A stretch of 64,000 nt of DNA from Pantoea sp. CCBC3-3-1 (lineage in GTDB: Bacteria > Pseudomonadota > Gammaproteobacteria > Enterobacterales > Enterobacteriaceae): the NCBI RefSeq assembly GCF_007981265.1, contig NZ_CP034363.1, forward strand, positions 1,922,001 through 1,986,000, given 5' to 3'. The position numbers and the translations under genes were made by a program. Shown here piece after piece: positions 18,260 through 30,625 of this stretch (position 1 is the first letter of the stretch; every line of letters begins with the position of its first letter). The notes under the pieces are model-generated. The model was not told where the DNA came from, ran no database searches, and was given only the letters and a program-made list of their open reading frames with translations.

Positions 18260-18487
18260 GTAAGCCCCCTTTTAGTGCGCTAACTGCCTCATTTACGGGC
18301 TAAATCCTGGCAACGATCACAAAAACAATATTTTATTTTACGAATGCATAATTCCGCTCTTTTTTTATCTGCCAACCCGCTGCGGATTGAGGCGTATTCA
18401 CTATTTATTCATTAAATGTGAATAGTGAGCTTGCTTAACCTGTTGATTGTTGGTAACAGAAAACGATTTATGCATTTTTTTGCTGGC

Positions 18488-18503
18488 TGGCACAAAGCAT
18501 GCA
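18488..18503 (+). promoter_or_regulatory. Sigma-54 promoter of the ast operon
   Basis: TGGCACAAAGCATGCA carries GG at -24 and GC at -12, exactly 12 bp apart, and fits TGGCAC-N5-TTGCA with one mismatch. The predicted transcript starts near 18513, about 75 nt before the astC ATG. E. coli astC is transcribed from a sigma-54 promoter under NtrC, so placement and function agree. Confidence 0.85.
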
Positions 18504-18580
18504 ATTTACAGTGAGGCTCAGATGAAGCAATTCATTAACATTATTTAAACTAAAAATTTACCTGCATTTGGGCAGGATAA

Positions 18581-23632
<5,052 letters not shown>

Positions 23633-23644
23633 TCACGGACGAAC

Positions 23645-23674
23645 AGCGCGCGTCAGGCTATGCTAAGGCGCGCT
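23645..23674 (+). repeat. GC-rich hairpin between astB and astE
   Basis: AGCGCGC (23645-23651) pairs with GCGCGCT (23668-23674) across a 16-nt loop. It is the only gap in an otherwise overlapping operon. It may protect the upstream mRNA or lower astE expression. There is no T-run, so it is not an intrinsic terminator. Confidence 0.5.
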
Positions 23675-23717
23675 CTGCCACTGGATGAAGGAGCAGAATT
23701 TATAATAAGGAGAATGT

Positions 23718-24728
23718 ATGCAGGATTTTCTTAAGCAGACCCTGAGTGGAGAACCGCCTGCGCAGCTTTCAGGTCGTAACGATCGGCTGAGCTGGCAGTG
23801 GCTTGATGAAGGGATTCTGGAACTCACCCCAAACGGGCCGACATCGCAGGCTCTGGTGATTTCCGCCGGGATCCACGGCAACGAAACCGCCCCCATTGAA
23901 ATCTTGAATGCCCTCATTAACCCGCTGCTGGCCGGCATGAAGCGGCTGATCCCCCGATTACTGATTATTTATGGCAACCCGGATGCGATACGCCATAACA
24001 AACGCTATATGCGCTGCGACGTAAACCGGATGTTTGGCGGACGCTGGCAGCAGTATGACGACAATATGGAAGCCCGTCGCGCCTGGCGGCTGGAACAGGC
24101 GCTGGAAACCTTCTGGCAGGCCGGAATGAATGAAGAGGTTCGCTGGCATCTCGATTTGCATACCGCTATACGTGGCTCCTGGCACAGCCGTTTTGGCGTC
24201 ATGCCGCTGCGTGAGACGGACTGGCCGGACGACTTTCTGCACTGGCTGACGGCGGCAGGGCTGGAGGCACTGGTTTTCCATCGCGCGCCGGGCGGTACCT
24301 TTACGCACTACAGCTCACAGCATTTCAACGCCGCCAGCTGTACGCTGGAATTAGGCAAAGCGTTGCCGTTTGGCAGTAACGATCTGACGCAGTTTTCAGC
24401 GGCACGCGATGCGCTTGCCGCCATAATATTTGGTGAAACGCTGCCGGAAGTAAAAGCTCCGCCGCTTCGCTACCGTGTTTCTCAGCAAATCACTCGCCTG
24501 TCAGAAGCCTTCGTGCTGCATATGAACAAGGACACGCTGAATTTTACCGCTTTTCCGCAAGGCACCTTGCTGGCAGAGGATGGCGACAAGCGCTGTTACG
24601 TGCAGCAGGCGAGGGAATACGTAATGTTTCCTAACCCGGATGTGGCAATTGGCCAGCGTGCGGGACTGATGCTGGTGGAAGACAACGCGCACAATGAGAC
24701 TTCTGGCGCAGCAGACGCAGTGATTTAA
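23718..24728 (+). CDS. astE: Succinylglutamate desuccinylase
   Basis: Last AST enzyme: hydrolyses N-succinylglutamate to succinate and glutamate. A zinc carboxypeptidase-like (M14/AstE-AspA) protein of 336 residues. The zinc ligands are visible as GIHGNETAPIE (His53/Glu56) and LDLHTAIRGS (His about 148), with the catalytic Glu in SCTLELGKA. AAGGAGAATGT precedes the ATG, a stronger ribosome site than those of its overlapping upstream genes. E. coli has the same order, with spy following. Confidence 0.96.
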   Translation: MQDFLKQTLSGEPPAQLSGRNDRLSWQWLDEGILELTPNGPTSQALVISAGIHGNETAPIEILNALINPLLAGMKRLIPRLLIIYGNPDAIRHNKRYMRCDVNRMFGGRWQQYDDNMEARRAWRLEQALETFWQAGMNEEVRWHLDLHTAIRGSWHSRFGVMPLRETDWPDDFLHWLTAAGLEALVFHRAPGGTFTHYSSQHFNAASCTLELGKALPFGSNDLTQFSAARDALAAIIFGETLPEVKAPPLRYRVSQQITRLSEAFVLHMNKDTLNFTAFPQGTLLAEDGDKRCYVQQAREYVMFPNPDVAIGQRAGLMLVEDNAHNETSGAADAVI

Positions 24729-24741
24729 AACGGTTGTTAAT

Positions 24742-24766
24742 ACCGGCGAAAGTTTGTTTCGCCGGT
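24742..24766 (+). terminator. Hairpin at the end of the ast operon
   Basis: ACCGGCGAAA and TTTCGCCGGT form a perfect 10-bp stem around GTTTG, 13 bp after the astE stop. The T-run is missing, so termination may depend on Rho or the stem may define the mRNA 3' end. Confidence 0.6.
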
Positions 24767-24868
24767 CCGACCGGCATTTCATACGTATTCTGCTCAGAAA
24801 GAGTGAACGGGCGCTGAAGCAGACAATCCAGCTTACTTATTCCTTTCTCAATCCTGCCGCCTGTATTA

Positions 24869-24886
24869 CACTTCTCCATAATTTCT
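24869..24886 (+). promoter_or_regulatory. BaeR-type box 1 upstream of spy
   Basis: The core TTCTCCATAATT matches 12 consecutive positions of the BaeR motif remembered as TTTTTCTCCATDATTGGC. It lies 201-218 bp before the spy start. BaeR regulates spy in E. coli. Confidence 0.6.
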
Positions 24887-24941
24887 GCATTAATCAGTTT
24901 ATATTCATACTCTTTTGCAATTCCTCACGCGATCCTTCTTA

Positions 24942-24959
24942 TTCTCTCCATGATTGCCG
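24942..24959 (+). promoter_or_regulatory. BaeR-type box 2 upstream of spy
   Basis: ATTCTCTCCATGATTGCC matches the remembered BaeR motif at 15 of 18 positions. It begins exactly 73 bp after box 1, about seven helical turns, so both would face the same side of the DNA. The rest of the 358-bp astE-spy gap shows no gene. Confidence 0.7.
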
Positions 24960-25086
24960 CCTTTTTGTCTTTTATGCTTGCAGGGTTTTACCAACCCTCT
25001 GAGTACTTGACGTTCAGCGTATTAAGCTTGTTTCCGACATCGCGACATTGCTGTCGTCACAGAACTGAAAAGTAAGGATAAAAAAT

Positions 25087-25575
25087 ATGCGTAAATTAAC
25101 TTCTCTGGTAGTGGCTATGACTCTGGCTATGGGCGCGGCGAACATTGTTCACGCAGCGGCAGATAACGTGACGCCACCACCGGCAAGCGCAGACAAACCA
25201 ATGATGCACAAGCCACCTCGTCACGGCGGCCCGCACGAAATGTTTAAAGGTCTGAACCTGACTGAAGCTCAGAAAAAGCAGATGCACGAGATCATGAAAG
25301 ATGCCCATAAAGATATGCCGCGTCCTTCTCTCGACGATCGTCGTGCAATGCACAGCGTTATTGCTTCAGACAGCTTCGACCAGGCTAAAGCGGAAGCACA
25401 GGCAACTAAGATGAGCGCGGAAGGCAAAGATCGTGCGCTGAAAATGCTGGCCACGCAGAACAAAATGTATAACGTGCTGACGCCAGAACAGAAGAAACAG
25501 TTCAACGCTAACTTTGAAAAGCACCTGACTGAAAAACCGCACCATGGCGACAAAATGCCACCTGCGGGCGAATAA
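25087..25575 (+). CDS. spy: Periplasmic ATP-independent chaperone Spy
   Basis: Spy prevents aggregation of unfolded proteins in the periplasm and is strongly induced by envelope stress. It has 162 residues, with a signal peptide (MRKLTSLVVAMTLAMGAANIVHA) and the family LTXXQ motifs: LNLTEAQKKQMHEIMKDA and later LTPEQKKQFNANFEKH. The ends are rich in His/Pro/Lys. Order astE-spy-cho follows E. coli, except that ves, present between spy and cho there, is missing. AAGTAAGGAT precedes the ATG. Two BaeR-type boxes lie upstream. Confidence 0.95.
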   Translation: MRKLTSLVVAMTLAMGAANIVHAAADNVTPPPASADKPMMHKPPRHGGPHEMFKGLNLTEAQKKQMHEIMKDAHKDMPRPSLDDRRAMHSVIASDSFDQAKAEAQATKMSAEGKDRALKMLATQNKMYNVLTPEQKKQFNANFEKHLTEKPHHGDKMPPAGE

Positions 25576-25595
25576 GTTCTTAAGACTTGAGTAAG

Positions 25596-25649
25596 ACCGC
25601 CGACGTTGTTCACACTGCTTATATGCCGTGGACAGCGTCGGCGGTTTTT
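25596..25649 (+). terminator. Terminator between convergent spy and cho
   Basis: ACCGCCGACG (25596-25605) pairs perfectly with CGTCGGCGGT (25636-25645), followed by TTTTT. The loop is unusually long (30 nt). It lies 20 bp after spy. Confidence 0.7.
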
Positions 25650-25705
25650 CGTATCCACTATTTAGCGCTAACGGCTAACGGCTTTCACCGACGGGCAGTT
25701 CGTCC

Positions 25706-26569
25706 TTAATTCAGCGGAATAATCGGGAACTTCCCGCTAAGGACTGGCTTACAGAGGATCTTATAACCATCGCTGTCAAAACCCTGCGGCGTTGATGTCA
25801 GCTTGCCAGCCTCGGCAATATCTTCCACCGAACCCAAATAAAACCAGTTATTGATAATATGAATCTGCGTTTGCAGCGGGCCTTCTTCCACCACGGCGAC
25901 TGCGCCATTCCACGGCCAGCATTGCACGCGCACACGTTCCAGCGCGGCCAGCAATCGCTGGTGATGCGCTTCCAGCGTCTCTTTCCCACAGCAGGCTCCC
26001 GCACAGCGACCAAGGCTGGCACGAAAGCAGGCACGTCCTTTACTGACGTTTTCCAATCCCAACAGGCCCAGGCAAAGACGCTGTTCATCGGCAATTTTTT
26101 GCAGCGTTTCCAGCGCGGAGCGGCGGCTGGAATAGAGGCCGAACAGATCGGGCGTATGGGAAAAATCCACCTCTTTGGCATACACCACGCTGGGCTTGAG
26201 ATTGCTGATATGCAGGGAGCAGAGCTGGCGGTTTTTTCGCAGGCGCTTATTGAACAGCGGCTGCTGCATTTTGATCATCTGTGCTTCCAGCAGCAGCGCG
26301 CCCAGTTCACCAGCGGTAGTAATCCAGGTAACGTGGCGAGCCTGGCGAAGCATTTTCGCTTCATCGGGCGTGCGGAAGTGCGACATCACCCGGCTGCGTA
26401 GATTAATACTTTTACCGATGTAAAGCGGCATGGATTCGCTTTCGCCATGAAAAGTATATACGCCAGGTAGAGAGGGCAGCCCTTCGAGCGAAGGACGTAA
26501 ATGTTCGGGATATTGATAAATGGCCGCCGGCTCAAATGACAGGCGATGGCTTGCAGTACGTCTTACCAC
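25706..26569 (-). CDS. cho: Excinuclease Cho (UvrC-homologue endonuclease)
   Basis: Cho makes the 3' incision in nucleotide excision repair, at a site distinct from that of UvrC, acting with UvrA/UvrB. It has 287 residues and resembles the N-terminal half of UvrC. GIY-YIG nuclease motifs are GVY at 36-38 and YIG at 50-52, then NLRSRV and LEAQMIKMQQPLFNKRLR. A Cys-rich CFRASLGRCAGACCGKE follows. It starts at a GTG, preceded by GCGGAG. A LexA box overlaps the promoter region, so it is SOS-inducible as in E. coli. Confidence 0.95.
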   Translation of the reverse strand: MVRRTASHRLSFEPAAIYQYPEHLRPSLEGLPSLPGVYTFHGESESMPLYIGKSINLRSRVMSHFRTPDEAKMLRQARHVTWITTAGELGALLLEAQMIKMQQPLFNKRLRKNRQLCSLHISNLKPSVVYAKEVDFSHTPDLFGLYSSRRSALETLQKIADEQRLCLGLLGLENVSKGRACFRASLGRCAGACCGKETLEAHHQRLLAALERVRVQCWPWNGAVAVVEEGPLQTQIHIINNWFYLGSVEDIAEAGKLTSTPQGFDSDGYKILCKPVLSGKFPIIPLN

Positions 26570-26583
26570 TATTGCACTCCGCT

Positions 26584-26603
26584 TACTGGTTACTTATACA
26601 GTG
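26584..26603 (-). promoter_or_regulatory. LexA (SOS) box of cho
   Basis: TACTGGTTACTTATACAGTG fits the LexA pattern CTG-N10-CAG with both flanking TA/TG positions close to consensus. It lies 15 bp upstream of the cho GTG, so bound LexA would block transcription start or early elongation. Confidence 0.88.
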
Positions 26604-26776
26604 TAACAGCAGCGTAGTGGATAAAAAAGAGGCGTTTAAACCGGGGTTAACCGGAGATAACAGGATTTTATCGCTGGATACGCACCAGGGCATATTGGGG
26701 TAGGGTGAAAAAGGTTGTTATATCAGCAGGATCCGGGTCGTCCCTGACCCGTGTCGCTTACCGGACGGAAAAAATG

Positions 26777-27604
26777 TTATTTTTTCCAGAAATCATCAAA
26801 TACGGTAATCGGCGGGCGACGTTTATGTTCGGTCTTCAAATACCAGCCTTCGATGATTTTAGCAGCGGCTTCATCAATGGTTTTACCTTCCAGGTACTGG
26901 TCGATCATCTCATAAGTCACGCCCAGCGCGACCTCATCCTGAAGTCCGGGGCGGTCGTCTTCCAGATCGGCGGTAGGGTGCTTAAGGTAAAGATGTTCCG
27001 GGCAGCCTAACGCTTTCAGCAGCTGTTTGCCCTGACCTTTATGCAGCCGGAACAGCGGGTTAATATCCGTGCCGCCATCACCGTATTTGGTAAAGAAGCC
27101 CGTAACCGCCTCTGCTGCATGGTCAGTCCCCACAACCACGCCCGAGGTCATTCCGGCAATGCTGTACTGCGCCTTCATCCGTTCGCGCGCTTTTTCGTTA
27201 CCGCGCACAAAGTCAGAAACGGTAATGCCCGCATCGCGCAACGCTTTTTCACTTGCCTGAATAGCTTCTTTGATGTTCACCGTTAAAACGCGGTCAGGCT
27301 TGATGAAAGCGATCGCATCCTGACAATCTTGCTCATCTGCCTGCACGCCATGCGGCAAACGTACGGCAATAAATTGATAATCCTTATTGCCGGTCTCTTC
27401 GCGCAGTTCGTTGATCGCAGTCTGGCTCAGTTTTCCTGCCAGTGTAGAATCCTGACCGCCGCTGATGCCGAGCACCAGCGTTTTGATAAACGGATATGTC
27501 TTGAGATAAGACTTCAGAAAGTCGACGCTGGTGCGAATTTCCTGATTAACCTCAATAGTGGGCTTAACCCCCAGCGCTTCGATAATTTCCTGTTGCAGAG
27601 CCAT
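26777..27604 (-). CDS. nadE: NH3-dependent NAD+ synthetase
   Basis: Final step of NAD+ synthesis: amidates deamido-NAD+ using ammonia and ATP. It has 275 residues, as in E. coli NadE. The PP-loop of the ATP pyrophosphatase family is GISGGQDS at 46-53, followed by [15 protein letters not shown]. The loops that close over the active site read [17 protein letters not shown] and [34 protein letters not shown] precedes the ATG. A weak GGGTC/GACCC hairpin lies about 40 bp after the stop on this strand. Confidence 0.97.
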   Translation of the reverse strand: MALQQEIIEALGVKPTIEVNQEIRTSVDFLKSYLKTYPFIKTLVLGISGGQDSTLAGKLSQTAINELREETGNKDYQFIAVRLPHGVQADEQDCQDAIAFIKPDRVLTVNIKEAIQASEKALRDAGITVSDFVRGNEKARERMKAQYSIAGMTSGVVVGTDHAAEAVTGFFTKYGDGGTDINPLFRLHKGQGKQLLKALGCPEHLYLKHPTADLEDDRPGLQDEVALGVTYEMIDQYLEGKTIDEAAAKIIEGWYLKTEHKRRPPITVFDDFWKK

Positions 27605-27725
27605 TCACCTCTCCTCAGATTCAGTGCCCGCCGAGCTGGGCAGTTGCGAAAACGTCTGTTTTAAAACTTAACGCGCCCGGCGGGAAACAACAAGGCAGAA
27701 TAAGGTTTTGCCGGTCTTTTGCTGA

Positions 27726-28919
27726 TTATTCAGGCTTTTCCGGCTTCTGCGCTAATAACAGGAACAGGGTGATTGCCAGCAGATAGCAGCCAAATATGGT
27801 GGCGGTCATGGTCAGCACCGACGTGCCGCCAATTCCCGTGACCGGCACGGCGATCCCACCCAACGTAAACATGGTGACGCCAAGAACGGCGGAGGCGCTG
27901 CCGGCACGATGTCCCTGGCTCTGCATGGCCAGCGAGGCGGCGGCAACACCGACCGCGCCGTTGCTGGCAACGCTAAAGAACAAGGCAACCAGAACAAAAG
28001 GCAGCGCGGCCCCGCTAAGGCCGGTAAGCAACAGGCTGGCGGAAGAGACAAACGCCAGCGTCAGGCCGCCTTTTAACACCCGATACTCCCCCCAAAGCGG
28101 ACTGAGACGAGCGCTGGTTTGTGAGGCAATAATCAGTCCAAATCCATTAGCGGCAAAGCAGAAGCTGAACGCCTGCGGCGACAGGCCATAAATCTGTTGC
28201 AGAACAAACGGCGACGCGCCGATGTAGGCAAACATGCCGGACATCATAAAGCCCTGCGTCAGGCAGAAGCCCATAAAAGGACGGTAGGTGATGACCTGGC
28301 CCAGCGCGGCCCAGGCGGAAAAAATGCTGCCCTGACTGCGCCGCTCTGGCATAAGCGTTTCGTGCAGCTTTACCCGCGCCAGAAACAGCAGCAATACGGC
28401 GATGGCTGCAATGACCATAAACAGGCCGCGCCAGCTGAATATGGCCATCATTGCGCCACCCATCACCGGCGCGGCAATAGGCGCAAAGCCGTTAACCAGC
28501 ATCAATAACGCAAAAAAGCGCGTCAGGTCATGGCCGCTGTACATATCACGCGCAATGGCGCGGGACAGCACCGCGCCACCCGCGCCGAAAATGCCCTGTA
28601 GCAGACGCGCTAACAGTAATTGATGAATATTCTGCGCCAGCGCACAGCCGACGGAAGCGATTGTCAACAGCAGCAGAGAAATCAGCAAAGGACGAACGCG
28701 GCCATATTTATCACTCATTGGGCCAAAAAGCAGCTGGCCAGCGCCCAGACCGATCAGGCCGGCGGTCAGGCTTAGCTGTGCAGTCGCGGTGGGCGAATTC
28801 AACTCGCGGGCGAGTGCGGGTAACGCAGGAAGGTAAAGATCGATACAAAGCGGCCCTAAAGCCGCCAGCAGGCCGAGCGTGATGGCGTAGCCAAAACGAT
28901 TGGAATGGGCAGGTGTCAT
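27726..28919 (-). CDS. Bcr/CflA-family multidrug efflux MFS transporter
   Basis: A 397-residue, 12-helix major facilitator of the drug:H+ antiporter-1 group. LGPLCIDLYLPALPALARELN at the N-terminus is the Bcr/CflA signature, followed by the MFS loop GPMSDKYGRVRPLL and the antiporter motif RLLQGIFGAGGAVLSRAIARD. Substrate is not predictable from sequence. Its ATG overlaps the stop of the TetR-type gene (ATGA at 28916-28919), so the two form one transcription unit. The pair is inserted between nadE and osmE, which are adjacent in E. coli. Confidence 0.92.
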   Translation of the reverse strand: MTPAHSNRFGYAITLGLLAALGPLCIDLYLPALPALARELNSPTATAQLSLTAGLIGLGAGQLLFGPMSDKYGRVRPLLISLLLLTIASVGCALAQNIHQLLLARLLQGIFGAGGAVLSRAIARDMYSGHDLTRFFALLMLVNGFAPIAAPVMGGAMMAIFSWRGLFMVIAAIAVLLLFLARVKLHETLMPERRSQGSIFSAWAALGQVITYRPFMGFCLTQGFMMSGMFAYIGASPFVLQQIYGLSPQAFSFCFAANGFGLIIASQTSARLSPLWGEYRVLKGGLTLAFVSSASLLLTGLSGAALPFVLVALFFSVASNGAVGVAAASLAMQSQGHRAGSASAVLGVTMFTLGGIAVPVTGIGGTSVLTMTATIFGCYLLAITLFLLLAQKPEKPE

Positions 28920-29497
28920 GAATCCTCTGTCTTGAAAAGTAGATCGTTGAATTGTTGGTATAAAGAGTACAGGCGTTCCGCTGAGGCTTTCTGAGGCGTC
29001 AGGCGTCGGCATGAGGTGCCTTCCGTCAGGACAGCCAGAACCTCCACGCAGGCGCGGATATGTTCATCGCTGAAGTGCGGATAGTCTCGTTTTACATTTC
29101 GGCAGGCATGCGTGAACATGCGGTTATCGGCGTCGCTTACCATTTGTGCAACAACCGGGTTACGCGTCGCTTCGGCTGCCACCTCCATCATCAGGGCTTC
29201 ATCATCTTCATTCAGCGCGTGACGCCACGCGAGCAGCCGCGGCAGATTGGTCGCCGCCGTCTCTTCCATGTGTTGCAGCCGCGTATCGATAATACGTTTC
29301 ACCATCTCTTCGATAATCGCGTCTTTATTGGTGAAATAGCGATAGATCTGACCGACGCTCAGGCGCGCCTCTGCGGCCAGCTGCGCCATACTGGCACCGT
29401 GAAAACCTGCCTGGCGAAAACAGCGACGGCCAGCAGCGATAATCTCGTCCTGGCGTTGGCGATGCCGTGCATCGCGTGCTTCAGATTGTGTACTCAT
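28916..29497 (-). CDS. TetR/AcrR-family transcriptional regulator
   Basis: A 193-residue repressor-type regulator. The helix-turn-helix is typical: IIAAGRRCFRQAGFHGASMAQLAAEARLSVGQIYRYFTNKDAI within residues about 18-62. The C-terminal ligand-binding half is variable, as usual for the family, so the inducer is not predictable. It is the first gene of a two-gene unit with the efflux pump, a standard arrangement for autoregulated drug efflux. A 20-bp imperfect palindrome 38 bp before the start is a candidate operator. A GTG one codon upstream is an alternative start. Confidence 0.92.
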   Translation of the reverse strand: MSTQSEARDARHRQRQDEIIAAGRRCFRQAGFHGASMAQLAAEARLSVGQIYRYFTNKDAIIEEMVKRIIDTRLQHMEETAATNLPRLLAWRHALNEDDEALMMEVAAEATRNPVVAQMVSDADNRMFTHACRNVKRDYPHFSDEHIRACVEVLAVLTEGTSCRRLTPQKASAERLYSLYQQFNDLLFKTEDS

Positions 29498-29534
29498 CAC
29501 GCTTTCCCGCTCTTTGTCGCTCGCCAGACTGTGC

Positions 29535-29554
29535 GAGAGCGAACGTTCATTCTC
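29535..29554. promoter_or_regulatory. Candidate TetR-type operator
   Basis: GAGAGCGAACGTTCATTCTC is symmetric at 16 of 20 positions around the 8-bp perfect core GAACGTTC. It lies 38-57 bp before the regulator ATG, where autorepression would be expected. Confidence 0.5.
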
Positions 29555-29678
29555 AAAAAGGCCATTATAGTCACCCTGTTGATAAGGATGTTAGCGTTTT
29601 TCTCTGCCAAAAAGTTGATAACTCTGCATTTCTGTTCCAGGCTTATGCTCACATGGAAAATAAATGAGGAATAAAAAC

Positions 29679-30014
29679 ATGAATAAAGTAACAGGATTTA
29701 TTGGTGCTGCCGTGGCTCTGGCTGTGTTGTCCGGTTGTACAGCTTATGACCGCGCCGAAAGTTTCGTAACCAAGCCCGTTGTTCAGGATGTTAAGAAAGG
29801 GATGACCCGTCAGCAGGTTCGCGATATCGCGGGACCACCTTCTACTGAAATCACCATGACGCATGCTCGCGGCACTTGTCAGACTTATGTGCTGGGCGAG
29901 CGTGATCATAAGCAGCAGACCTATTTCGTGAGCTACAGCGACACCGGCCGCGTGATGAATTATGGTTTCCAGAGCTGTAAAGAGTACGATACCGATCCGC
30001 AAGCGGGTCAGTAA
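29679..30014 (+). CDS. osmE: Osmotically inducible lipoprotein OsmE
   Basis: A 111-residue outer-membrane lipoprotein of the SmpA/OmlA (BamE-like) family, induced by osmolarity in E. coli. The signal ends VLSGC, with the lipidated Cys at 20, and the body carries [31 protein letters not shown] and CKEYDTDPQ, matching E. coli OsmE throughout. The ATG at 29679 is preferred to 29664 because GAGGAAT is well placed and the signal starts MNKVTGF. Two strong hairpins end the unit. Confidence 0.96.
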   Translation: MNKVTGFIGAAVALAVLSGCTAYDRAESFVTKPVVQDVKKGMTRQQVRDIAGPPSTEITMTHARGTCQTYVLGERDHKQQTYFVSYSDTGRVMNYGFQSCKEYDTDPQAGQ

Positions 30015-30023
30015 GCTGTTATA

Positions 30024-30051
30024 AAAACCGGTGACGGATGTGACCGGTTTT
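30024..30051 (+). terminator. First hairpin after osmE
   Basis: AAAACCGGT and ACCGGTTTT pair across 10 nt, 9 bp beyond the osmE stop. T-rich on both ends, so it can act on either strand. Confidence 0.75.
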
Positions 30052-30061
30052 AAACAATAAA

Positions 30062-30103
30062 AAAACACCCTGCCAGCGTACTGCGGCAGGGTGTTTTATT
30101 TTG
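30062..30103. terminator. Bidirectional terminator between osmE and the following leftward gene
   Basis: AAAACACCCTGCC (30062-30074) pairs with GGCAGGGTGTTTT (30085-30097) and is followed by ATTTTG on the plus strand and A/T tracts on the other. It serves both convergent genes. Confidence 0.9.
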
Positions 30104-30109
30104 TCCCGT

Positions 30110-30496
30110 TTACAGGCCTGGCGGGCGTGGCACTTCCAGGTAACGACCGTCAATATCCCGACGGTAGTAATGACCATCCTGCACGTAAAAACGCTCGCCG
30201 TTGTAGTCAAGCGCGTGCATATCACCGCTGAAGCGTTCCGCGGGTGGCTGTACAACAACATAGGTGTTGTCGTTCTGACGCTGATAGTAGTTGCCGTTTA
30301 GCGCGTAATAGGTCAGGCCGCCGATGATCACTGCTGCGGCGGCTTCCGGCAGAAAAGAGAGCCGTCCAGGGCCACCGCCACCATGGCCGTGACCATGATC
30401 CCAACCGGGTCCCGGGCCCCAGTCTCCGGGATGCGCAATGGCCAGCGTAGGGGCTAACAGCGTCAAGGCGAACAATGTACTTATCACCTTTTTCAT
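30110..30496 (-). CDS. Small secreted His/Gly-rich protein, function unknown
   Basis: A 128-residue protein with a signal peptide (MKKVISTLFALTLLAPTLAIA) that starts at an ATG preceded by GGAGATAC. The mature part begins with a Trp/His/Gly-rich stretch (HPGDWGPGPGWDHGHGHGGGG), then a hydrophobic segment AAAAVIIGGLTYYALNG and Tyr-rich repeats: NGNYYQRQND, NGERFYVQDGHYYRRD. These look like two copies of a short Tyr-rich beta motif known from uncharacterised periplasmic or outer-membrane proteins. The His clusters suggest metal affinity, but that is only inference. It ends at a terminator shared with osmE. Confidence 0.75.
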   Translation of the reverse strand: MKKVISTLFALTLLAPTLAIAHPGDWGPGPGWDHGHGHGGGGPGRLSFLPEAAAAVIIGGLTYYALNGNYYQRQNDNTYVVVQPPAERFSGDMHALDYNGERFYVQDGHYYRRDIDGRYLEVPRPPGL

Positions 30497-30556
30497 AAAG
30501 TATCTCCTGGTTCTGACTGAGGCTAACATTACTCCGGGCCAGTGAAAACGCAAGAG

Positions 30557-30581
30557 GCAACCCGCCGCTATTGCGGGTTGC
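30557..30581 (-). terminator. Hairpin between the MFS gene and the His/Gly-rich gene
   Basis: GCAACCCGC and GCGGGTTGC form a perfect 9-bp stem with a 7-nt loop, about 45 bp past the stop of the leftward MFS gene. No long T-run follows on the minus strand, so it may be only a partial terminator. Confidence 0.55.
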
Positions 30582-30625
30582 TTACAGTGCTTAACGTATT
30601 CTTAACTCTCTCTCCATGCTCTCTG

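Noticed and set aside
18395-18428. TATTCAC/GTGAATA dyad considered as an ArgR box
   Set aside because: ArgR boxes have TGAAT before ATTCA with a fixed short spacer; here the order is reversed and the spacing is wrong.
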